Positions 1 to 4,410 of a stretch of 6,274 bases of DNA are shown here, piece by piece. The stretch covers positions 1 to 6,274 of the forward strand of contig JAHILQ010000068.1 of NCBI GenBank assembly GCA_018896985.1, written 5' to 3'. The stretch is from Nitrospinota bacterium (lineage in GTDB: Bacteria > Nitrospirota > Thermodesulfovibrionia > Thermodesulfovibrionales > UBA1546). The translations under genes were made by a program, and so were the position numbers. The notes beneath the pieces are model-generated. The model was not told where the DNA came from, searched no databases, and saw only the letters and a program-made list of their open reading frames with translations. Every line of letters begins with the position of its first letter. The first letter of the stretch is position 1.

Positions 1-1
1 A

Positions 2-322
2 CCGTGGGGAGTCAAAGACCAGCCAAAGTTTATCAACATGGCAATTGAAGCAGAGACGGATAAAAAACCTGAAGAGCTTCTCAGAGTTCTGGAAGAGATA
101 GAGAAAGAGATTGGGCGGACAGAGACTGTCAAATGGGGCCCTCGTGTAATTGATTTAGATATTCTCTTTTATGACGACCTGATTTTAAAGACTCAAGACT
201 TGGAAATTCCTCATCCGCTCATGCATGAACGGGCTTTTGTCTTAAAACCCCTCTGCGAAATTGCGCCTGACAAGAGACATCCCGTGACAGAGAAAACTGT
301 CAAGGAGATGGCGGCGATGTAA
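2..322 (+). CDS. folK: 2-amino-4-hydroxy-6-hydroxymethyldihydropteridine diphosphokinase (HPPK), 3' part
   Basis: HPPK transfers diphosphate from ATP to 6-hydroxymethyl-7,8-dihydropterin, the step before dihydropteroate synthase in cytoplasmic folate synthesis. The frame is open from base 2, so the first ATG at 38 is internal and the true start lies upstream of the window; about 106 residues remain. Visible family motifs are DQPKFIN near the left edge, EIGRTE, then WGPRVIDLDIL, which fits the HPPK signature. Its two aspartates (codons 152-154 and 158-160) are the known Mg2+/ATP ligands. The C-terminal IPHPLMHERAFVLKPL block is also typical. The missing part is the N-terminal half with the first pterin-binding residues. 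The stop is TAA at 320-322, and a repeat-rich mobile-element remnant starts two bases later, so any native downstream partner has been separated. No terminator hairpin is visible. Assignment is secure; only the 5' end is unknown. Confidence 0.95.
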   Translation, partial: PWGVKDQPKFINMAIEAETDKKPEELLRVLEEIEKEIGRTETVKWGPRVIDLDILFYDDLILKTQDLEIPHPLMHERAFVLKPLCEIAPDKRHPVTEKTVKEMAAM

Positions 323-324
323 TA

Positions 325-556
325 CCAAAATAGAAATATCCTAAGAACAGTCATGCTATACAGCCCTTTTAAGCCATCCCTGTCTGTCATGCTGGCTTGT
401 CCGTTTGTCATTCTGGCTTGTCCAGAATCTTTCTTTAAAAGGGATTCCGAACAAGTCGGAATGACAGAAAAAGAAGCGGGAATGACAATTGCGTTGAGGC
501 AATAACATAAAACCGGACATTTCTATTTTGGTAGAAACAGGACATTTCTAAATTGG
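325..556. mobile_element. MITE-like or decayed IS remnant with inverted terminal sequences
   Basis: The left end, CCAAAATAGAAATATCC at 325-341, is the reverse complement of GGACATTTCTATTTTGG at 515-531 with one mismatch. A second direct copy of the right-end unit, GGACATTTCTAAATTGG (two mismatches), lies at 540-556, 25 bases further on. Tandem end units of this kind are typical of transposase-binding sites at IS ends; the IS21 family is one with repeated terminal sites, but the family here is a guess. No transposase fragment is visible between the ends, so this is a non-autonomous element, a solo remnant or an internally deleted IS. It sits two bases after the folK stop codon. Inside it are the REP-like units listed separately. 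Most of the 415-base gap between folK and the next gene is accounted for by this block. Confidence 0.6.
386..486. repeat. REP-like dyad of GTCATTC / GAATGAC units
   Basis: Four related units are visible. A partial one begins GTCATGCTGGCTTGTCC at 386-402. A full 23-nt unit lies at 407-429, beginning GTCATTCTGGCTTGTCC. An inverted full unit lies at 443-465, ending AAGTCGGAATGAC. A partial unit, GCGGGAATGAC, lies at 476-486. The full units each form a small hairpin (ATTCTGG/CCAGAAT and TTCCGA/TCGGAA) with loops CTTGT and ACAAG. The loops are complementary to each other because the units are inverted copies. Such dispersed GTCATTC repeats are common in environmental bacterial genomes and are usually non-coding. 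Confidence 0.75.
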
Positions 557-578
557 CGTAACACTGTGCAAATTTTTC

Positions 579-608
579 TTGACTCATCCCTCCGAATTCC
601 CCTAAAAT
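579..608 (+). promoter_or_regulatory. candidate sigma-70 promoter upstream of the phosphoribosyltransferase gene
   Basis: TTGACT (579-584) and TAAAAT (603-608) are separated by 18 bases, a good match to the housekeeping consensus. Transcription would start near 615, leaving an untranslated leader of roughly 120 bases before the ATG at 738. The leader contains only tiny abortive reading frames. The site lies just outside the right end of the mobile-element-like block, so it could have been brought in with it. Confidence 0.4.
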
Positions 609-737
609 TATCCAAAATGTGCATGTAGACATAAAAAATAATGTTAGCCATAGAATAAATGAAGAAATGACAAATATGAGTGTTTGTGATAAATTACCAT
701 TAGTAAGTATGTATTCAACAATTTGCGGATATAAGCT

Positions 738-1337
738 ATGGTTTCCATTCATCCAATAAACCTATCTGGGAACTGGACTCAAGGATATGCTTTAGATATC
801 CACACTATTGACAGTACGTTTATTGGGTATGATGAGTACGGACATGAAGTCTTCGACACAAGAAGAAGCGAGATAGGAGAGTTGCTTTATAGGCTGAAAT
901 ATAAATCCGACAAGACTGCTCTTGGCGAAATAATAGATACGGTTGCAAATTTTCTTGAAAACAGTTGGAAAATTGTTGATGCAATTGCTGCAATAATACC
1001 CATTCCACCATCCAAGAATAGAACTTTTCAACCAGTATTAGAAATAACGAAAAGTCTCAGTTCACGTCTAAGAATCCCTTTTCATGATGATCTCTTGGTT
1101 AAAACCAAAGAAACACCTGAGTTGAAAGACGTCTACGAATACGAGAAGCGAATGGAATTATTAAAGAATGCCTTTAATGTCGGCAGCAATGTGCTAAATG
1201 GGAAAAGTATTTTGTTATTAGATGATTTGTACAGGTCAGGTGCTACTCTGAATGCTATAACAGAGATACTGTATAACCAAGTCAGCGTGCACAATGTGTA
1301 TGTATTAGCGTTGACCAGAACAAAGAGCAAAGTATGA
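738..1337 (+). CDS. ComF-like phosphoribosyltransferase domain protein (stand-alone PRTase)
   Basis: This 199-residue protein has a type I phosphoribosyltransferase fold. The PRPP-binding loop is ILLLDDLYRSGATLNA at about residues 158-173, with the paired acidic residues D162-D163. An upstream IPIPPSKNRTFQPV (87-100) probably forms the pyrophosphate-side loop. A conserved-looking KTKETPELKDV follows at about 122-132. It resembles the PRTase half of ComF but has no cysteines, so the usual N-terminal zinc finger is absent. The substrate cannot be read from sequence. The ATG at 738 is the only reasonable start, because an in-frame TAA lies at 732-734; no clear Shine-Dalgarno precedes it. Its TGA overlaps the ATG of the SLOG-like gene (ATGA, 1334-1337), implying translational coupling and joint function. 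It is visibly more A+T-rich than rlmI or the flavoprotein gene, consistent with acquisition. Domain call is firm; role is unknown. Confidence 0.85.
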   Translation: MVSIHPINLSGNWTQGYALDIHTIDSTFIGYDEYGHEVFDTRRSEIGELLYRLKYKSDKTALGEIIDTVANFLENSWKIVDAIAAIIPIPPSKNRTFQPVLEITKSLSSRLRIPFHDDLLVKTKETPELKDVYEYEKRMELLKNAFNVGSNVLNGKSILLLDDLYRSGATLNAITEILYNQVSVHNVYVLALTRTKSKV

Positions 1338-1924
1338 ATAAAGTATTCATAGGCGGCTCTATAAGATTATCAAGACTTAACGATGATATTAAGCAAAGAC
1401 TAAACAATATTGTGCAGAAAGGATATTCAGTTCTTGTTGGCGATGCAAATGGTGTAGATAAAGCAGTACAACAATACTTCTTTGACAAGAATTATAGAAA
1501 TGTCTTCGTCTACTGTGTAGGAGAAAAATGTAGAAACAATGTTGGTCACTGGAAAACAAAGTGGGTAAAGGAACATAGCAAAGTAAAAGATTTCCATTAC
1601 TACACGATTAAAGATTTAGAGATGATTAAGGATACCGACTATGGATTTATGATATGGGATACAAAAAGCAAAGGGACACTAAACAATATAGTAAATCTTT
1701 TGCGGGAGAATAAAACCGTTATTGTTTATGTATCTAAAGATAAAATATTTTACACTTTACGTGCATTGAGTGACTTAGAAAAGCTCTTGGCTAAGTGTGA
1801 TAAAAAATCTTTAGAATCTTTGGAAAGAAAACTCCAGCTGTCACAGAGAGCGAAGAAAAAACAAGAAGAATTTAATTTCGCCCAACAATACAATCCAGCG
1901 GACTCCGCTTCGCTCCGCCGCTGA
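1334..1924 (+). CDS. SLOG / DprA-LOG-like nucleotide-binding Rossmann protein
   Basis: The first 135 residues or so look like a SLOG-superfamily domain (related to DprA, LOG and YspA). There is an N-terminal beta strand with KVFIGGS (residues 3-9), then YSVLVGDANGVDKAV (31-45). A cysteine-containing segment, CVGEKCRNN, lies at 61-69. DYGFMIWDTKSKGTLNNI (102-119) follows, the family's ligand-loop pattern with the D..S.GT. signature. Members bind nucleotides or nucleotide-derived ligands, and LOG enzymes cleave base-ribose phosphate bonds; which applies here is inference. Residues 140-181 are a charged helical tail. The last 13 residues (QQYNPADSASLRR) are encoded by an attC-like repeat and are probably not native protein. 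It starts inside the stop codon of the phosphoribosyltransferase gene, so the two are co-translated. The frame remains open for 48 codons beyond the TGA. A role as an immune or signalling partner is plausible but not shown. Confidence 0.8.
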   Translation: MNKVFIGGSIRLSRLNDDIKQRLNNIVQKGYSVLVGDANGVDKAVQQYFFDKNYRNVFVYCVGEKCRNNVGHWKTKWVKEHSKVKDFHYYTIKDLEMIKDTDYGFMIWDTKSKGTLNNIVNLLRENKTVIVYVSKDKIFYTLRALSDLEKLLAKCDKKSLESLERKLQLSQRAKKKQEEFNFAQQYNPADSASLRR

Positions 1925-1937
1925 TTTTTGGTATTTA
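1880..1937 (+). repeat. attC-like (integron recombination site) remnant
   Basis: GCCCAAC at 1880-1886 fits the RYYYAAC core (R''). Ten bases on is CAGCGG (1896-1901), which pairs with CCGCTG (1918-1923) across the C+G-rich linker GACTCCGCTTCGCTCCG. This matches the arm layout of many attC sites, which read AGCGGAC...GCCGCT. The expected second core (GTTRRRY) should lie near 1931, where the sequence reads GTATTTA, so that half is lost or the similarity is fortuitous. The site overlaps the last codons of the SLOG-like gene, where an attC would sit in a gene cassette. No integrase is in the window. Confidence 0.35.
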
Positions 1938-2068
1938 TGCTTGGACACAAAAACCACTTCGTAAAGATTCGCTTTACCTATGACAAAGCAGTGCAAAAAC
2001 ATTCTGAAGAGACGCTGAAACAGTTCCTCAATGAGATAGGAGCTATGATACAAAGAAACTCGCAATAA
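1937..2068 (+). CDS. possible small ORF, or displaced C-terminal extension of the SLOG-like gene (43 codons)
   Basis: ATG at 1937 opens 43 codons starting MLGHKNHFVKIRFTYDK and ending in a charged, helix-prone segment (HSEETLKQFLNEIGAMIQRN) before TAA. It is in the same frame as the preceding SLOG-like gene and is separated from it only by TGA (1922-1924) and four further codons. It could be a separate small protein, or the old C-terminus of the upstream protein cut off by the attC-like insertion. No ribosome-binding site is visible. A short hairpin, GTAAAG-ATTCG-CTTTAC, lies at 1961-1977. I do not recognise the product. Confidence 0.25.
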   Translation: MLGHKNHFVKIRFTYDKAVQKHSEETLKQFLNEIGAMIQRNSQ

Positions 2069-2094
2069 TTGAATCCAGACAGTATAAATAAAGT

Positions 2095-2110
2095 GGAGGG
2101 GTATGCTTTG
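2095..2110 (+). promoter_or_regulatory. orphan ribosome-binding site and TTG start
   Basis: A strong GGAGGGG (2095-2101) stands six bases before a TTG (2108) that opens only 26 codons, running antisense into the 3' end of hisH and stopping at 2188. TATAAA at 2083-2088 lies just upstream. This looks like the front of a gene whose body was replaced, but it could be chance. Confidence 0.2.
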
Positions 2111-2130
2111 AACGTAGATCAATTTAAGAT

Positions 2131-2745
2131 TTATGCCTTTTTTACAAAATCCCCGAAACCCTTCAGTATCTTCAATCCAAGTTCCTGACTTTTTTCAGGA
2201 TGGAACTGCATAGCAAAAACATTATCCTTCCAGACCATTGATGTAAAGTTTATTCCGTAGTCTGTCGTAGCAGCGATTATGCCTTCATCTTCCGGCACAA
2301 CATAGAAGGAGTGCACAAAATAGAAATATGAGCTGCCCCCTATCCCGTTAAAAATCGGAGGTTTCTTTTTTATGTTCAGGGTATTCCACCCCATGTGCGG
2401 AACTTTTAAATCACTTTTGGGAAATCTTACAACCTTGCCTTCAAAAACATTCAATCCTCTGCATACCCCGAATTCCTCTGACTCTGTAAATAAAACCTGA
2501 AGCCCGAGGCAGATGCCGAGATATGGCTTGCCTTTCTGAATTGATTTTATAATCGCCTCGGTGAGTTTCATGTCAGTGAGGTTTTTTATGCAGTCCATGA
2601 ATGCGCCGACACCAGGAAGGACAACGCCTTTTGCATTATCAATGGATTCAGCATCAGTGACAATGCGCGCATCTACGCCGACTTTGAGGAAGCCTTTTTC
2701 AACGCTCCTTAAATTTCCCATTCCATAATCAACAATCGCAATCAT
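2131..2745 (-). CDS. hisH: imidazole glycerol phosphate synthase glutaminase subunit HisH
   Basis: HisH is the class I glutamine amidotransferase subunit that feeds ammonia to HisF, making imidazole glycerol phosphate for histidine and AICAR for purines. The 204-residue protein is full length for the family. Visible landmarks are the N-terminal IVDYGMGNL (4-12) and the oxyanion region VLPGVGAF (42-49). The nucleophile elbow is GICLGLQ with Cys79. PHMGWN (116-121) follows, and FHPEKSQ holds His182 and Glu184, so the catalytic triad is complete. The ATG at 2743-2745 gives the expected N-terminus. No clear Shine-Dalgarno precedes it, and a promoter-like -10 stands only five bases upstream, so the message could be almost leaderless. 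No hisF, hisA or other his gene adjoins it: downstream is the convergent accessory unit, upstream the folded element. It is therefore a detached hisH that must work with a HisF encoded elsewhere. Confidence 0.95.
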   Translation of the reverse strand: MIAIVDYGMGNLRSVEKGFLKVGVDARIVTDAESIDNAKGVVLPGVGAFMDCIKNLTDMKLTEAIIKSIQKGKPYLGICLGLQVLFTESEEFGVCRGLNVFEGKVVRFPKSDLKVPHMGWNTLNIKKKPPIFNGIGGSSYFYFVHSFYVVPEDEGIIAATTDYGINFTSMVWKDNVFAMQFHPEKSQELGLKILKGFGDFVKKA

Positions 2746-2750
2746 GTTTT

Positions 2751-2780
2751 AAATTACTTTTAAATGCGGGTGTTTGTCAA
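2751..2780 (-). promoter_or_regulatory. candidate promoter for hisH
   Basis: Read on the minus strand, a perfect TTGACA (complement of 2775-2780) is followed after 18 bases by TAATTT (complement of 2751-2756). The -10 lies five bases before the hisH ATG, so the transcript would begin at or very near the start codon. Confidence 0.4.
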
Positions 2781-2800
2781 ATAAGAAGTATGAAAGAGCT

Positions 2801-3025
2801 ATAGACAGGGTTGGGGTTAAGCGATATTAGAGATTTTTAGTTTTCGTTCTTGGCGAAATGCAGCGCTAACAGCCGCAACTGTCTGAACCCGAAGGGTGAG
2901 TTTTGCGGATGTAGCGGAATGAGCCTTAGAACGACAGAAAAATATCTGCAGAAAGCGAAACCCAATCCTGTCTATCAGAAAATCCTATGGAAGGGAATAG
3001 TGCTTGAGCGAAAATACTATCCCTT
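2801..3025 (+). ncRNA. candidate structured RNA (possibly HEARO/omega-RNA-like) or folded MITE
   Basis: Bases 2801-2815 pair with 2961-2975 over 15 contiguous pairs, one a G.U (ATAGACAGGGTTGGG with CCCAATCCTGTCTAT). Nested helices follow: 2831-2838 with 2938-2947 (2-nt bulge) and CGTTCT 2845-2850 with AGAACG 2928-2933. GGC 2852-2854 then pairs with GCC 2923-2925. Inside is an apical hairpin, CCGCAACT (2873-2880) with AGTT..GCGG (2899-2908), capped by ACCC-GAA-GGGT (2887-2897). A separate hairpin follows the basal stem: AAGGG-A-ATAGT (2991-3001) with ACTATCCCTT (3016-3025). The length, a long basal stem closing a compact core, and the small trailing hairpin recall HEARO, the RNA of IscB-type elements, but no IscB gene is present and I cannot run a covariance model. 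Read as DNA, the 15-bp arms would equally be terminal inverted repeats of a MITE. The strand is assigned from the G.U pair only and is uncertain. A 67-codon frame from TTG 2850 crosses it, but the pairing explains the sequence better. Confidence 0.5.
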
Positions 3026-3054
3026 GCCTGTATACTACCAAATAAGTTTATAAT
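3024..3054 (+). promoter_or_regulatory. candidate promoter before the scar gene and rlmI
   Basis: A perfect TATAAT (3049-3054) is preceded by TTGCCT (3024-3029) at a long 19-base spacing. Transcription would start near 3061, next to the ATG of the scar gene at 3063, and could continue into rlmI at 3201. No better promoter is visible between them. Confidence 0.35.
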
Positions 3055-3062
3055 GTCTTCAC

Positions 3063-3192
3063 ATGAATCCTCTTCAGCAAAAAATAATCCAGAGAATAAA
3101 ATCCGAAGGCCCTGTACAAAGGCAGCCGCAAACCTGCATTAAGAGGATTCACCATTAAAAACCAGATGAGAGAGTTAGAAGTTAAAAAATAA
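3063..3192 (+). pseudogene. remnant of a MidA/NDUFAF7-type SAM-dependent methyltransferase (COG1565), middle deleted
   Basis: ATG at 3063 begins MNPLQQKIIQRIKSEGP, which looks like the N-terminus of COG1565/DUF185 methyltransferases (L..I..RI...GPI). After about 17 codons the resemblance moves to another frame. From about 3112, LYKGSRKPALRGFTIKNQ leads to MRELEVKK and TAA at 3190-3192, which resembles the family's C-terminal end. The simplest reading is one large internal deletion that joined the two ends out of frame. The original frame runs only to a TAA at 3156-3158, giving 31 codons. An inverted repeat, TGAATCCTCTT (3064-3074) with AAGAGGATTCA (3141-3151), spans the remnant. The N-terminal match is from memory of the family and moderately sure; the C-terminal match is less so. 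The alternative is that this is simply untranslated leader of rlmI. Confidence 0.4.
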
Positions 3193-3200
3193 TTATTGAA

Positions 3201-4373
3201 ATGCAAAAGATTCATCTGAAAAGGACAAAAAGAATTAACGACGGACATCTGTGGGTGTTTTCAAATGAGCTGTATGAAAATCCAAAAAAGTATGCTTCAG
3301 GCTCTATTGTTGAACTTTATGACATGAAGGATGCCTTTATCGGCATTGGATACATCAACCCTCAGAGCCTCATCTCTGTAAGAATCCTTACAAGAGACCC
3401 CGATAATATCGGGGTTGATAAGGAATTCTTCAGCAGGCGGATAAAAGACGCGCTCATGCTGAGGGAAAAACTCTTAGGCGCAAGAGACGCCATGCGCTTG
3501 ATTTACAGTGAAGGAGATTTTCTTCCCGGACTCATAGCAGATAAGTATAAAAACTGCCTCGTCCTTCAGTTTCTTACAGCAGGGATGGAAGCCATGAAAG
3601 AGACAATCATAAATCTGTTTGATGAGATGTTAGTGCCTGAAGTAATTATACTCAGAAACGATGGACGTTCACGAACACTTGAAGGGCTTGCGCTTCATAA
3701 AGAAATTGTAAAAGGTAATTTGAACACCCTGCCTGTGATAAACGAGGATGGGATTCTCTTTGAGATTAATCCGTACGAAGGACAAAAAACAGGATTTTTT
3801 CTTGACCAGAGGGAAAACAGGATTGCCCTGAAAAATCTTATCAAAGGCGGCAAGGGGCTTGACCTGTTCTGCTATACAGGCGCGTGGTCAATTCATCTTG
3901 CATCAGCAGGAGCAGAAGTCACAGGAATTGATGAATCCGAAAAAGCAGTTGCACAAGCTAAGAAGAATGCTGAAATAAATAATTTACAGGACAAAGCAAA
4001 ATTCATAAAGGATGATGTCTTTGCTTTTTTGAAAAGTGAATCCCAGAAAAATGAACAGGGATATGATTTCATAGTCCTTGACCCTCCTGCATTTGTGAAA
4101 AGCTCATCCAGAATTAAAGAGGCGTTGAAGGCATACAGGGAGTTAAACGGCATATGCATGAGGCTTATGAAGAAAGGCGGAATCCTTGCAACGTCTTCAT
4201 GTTCGTATCACATCAGCAGGGAGATGTTTATTGATATGCTCAAGGTTTCTGCAAGGGATTCAGGAAGAAGAATCAGGCTTCTCAGCCTCAGCTCGCAGAG
4301 TTCTGACCACCCCATCCTTCTCTCCATGCCAGAGACAGAATACCTCAAATGCGCATTTTTATTGATTGAGTAA
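3201..4373 (+). CDS. rlmI: class I SAM-dependent rRNA methyltransferase, RlmI family (23S rRNA m5C)
   Basis: This 390-residue protein matches the RlmI/COG1092 family in length and layout; E. coli RlmI methylates C1962 of 23S rRNA. The N-terminal 70 or so residues form a PUA-like RNA-binding domain (KRINDGHLWVFSNEL at 10-24, GSIVELYD at 34-41). The central block has YSEGDFLPGLIADKY (102-116) and GQKTGFFLDQRENR (194-207), both family signatures. The catalytic domain has motif I, DLFCYTGAW (221-229), motif II GIDESEKAV (242-250), and motif IV FIVLDPPAF (290-298). TSSCSYHIS (331-339) holds the predicted nucleophile Cys334. All key residues are present, so it should be active. The ATG at 3201 gives the expected N-terminus but has no clear Shine-Dalgarno. 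Upstream is a scar gene with a TATAAT box; downstream it converges on the flavoprotein gene after 37 bases. The exact target base is by homology only, and other COG1092 members have different targets. Confidence 0.85.
   Translation: MQKIHLKRTKRINDGHLWVFSNELYENPKKYASGSIVELYDMKDAFIGIGYINPQSLISVRILTRDPDNIGVDKEFFSRRIKDALMLREKLLGARDAMRLIYSEGDFLPGLIADKYKNCLVLQFLTAGMEAMKETIINLFDEMLVPEVIILRNDGRSRTLEGLALHKEIVKGNLNTLPVINEDGILFEINPYEGQKTGFFLDQRENRIALKNLIKGGKGLDLFCYTGAWSIHLASAGAEVTGIDESEKAVAQAKKNAEINNLQDKAKFIKDDVFAFLKSESQKNEQGYDFIVLDPPAFVKSSSRIKEALKAYRELNGICMRLMKKGGILATSSCSYHISREMFIDMLKVSARDSGRRIRLLSLSSQSSDHPILLSMPETEYLKCAFLLIE
3397..3415. repeat. perfect 19-nt palindromic hairpin inside rlmI
   Basis: ACCCCGAT-AAT-ATCGGGGT forms an 8-bp perfect stem with a 3-nt loop, coding for part of residues 66-72 (DPDNIGV) between the PUA-like and central domains. 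It is in frame and breaks nothing. It may be a small repeat unit tolerated in the linker, or chance. Confidence 0.6.
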
Positions 4374-4410
4374 ACAGATGGGCGCTGTGAGTTTAAAGCG
4401 CAGGATTCAA

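Noticed and set aside
319..324. GTAATA (319-324) and GTAACA (558-563) as a target-site duplication of the 325-556 element
   Set aside because: One mismatch in six, and one extra base between the right end and the copy; such a match is expected by chance.
643..649. GTTAGCC as a possible upstream integron core site that would make 643-1937 a cassette
   Set aside because: It deviates from GTTRRRY, pairs poorly with GCCCAAC, and has no arm sequences around it; too weak to report as a feature.
435..752. Minus-strand 105-codon frame rich in hydrophobic residues, opposite the folK-PRTase gap
   Set aside because: Its C-terminal part is translated from repeat units and element ends, it overlaps the start of the PRTase gene antisense, and it has no ribosome-binding site or recognisable domain.
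2860..2935. Partial cobalamin-riboswitch resemblance (AGCCGCAACTGT, then GAGCCTTAGAACG)
   Set aside because: The upstream GGGAA and receptor half are missing, the segments pair in a different arrangement, and the downstream gene is an rRNA methyltransferase.
2850..3053. 67-codon plus-strand frame starting at TTG
   Set aside because: No Shine-Dalgarno and no family resemblance, and the DNA is better explained by nested base pairing of the 2801-3025 element.
4382..4401. GCGCT/AGCGC inverted repeat between the convergent rlmI and flavoprotein genes, considered as a terminator
   Set aside because: Only five base pairs with a 10-base loop, and no T-run on either side.
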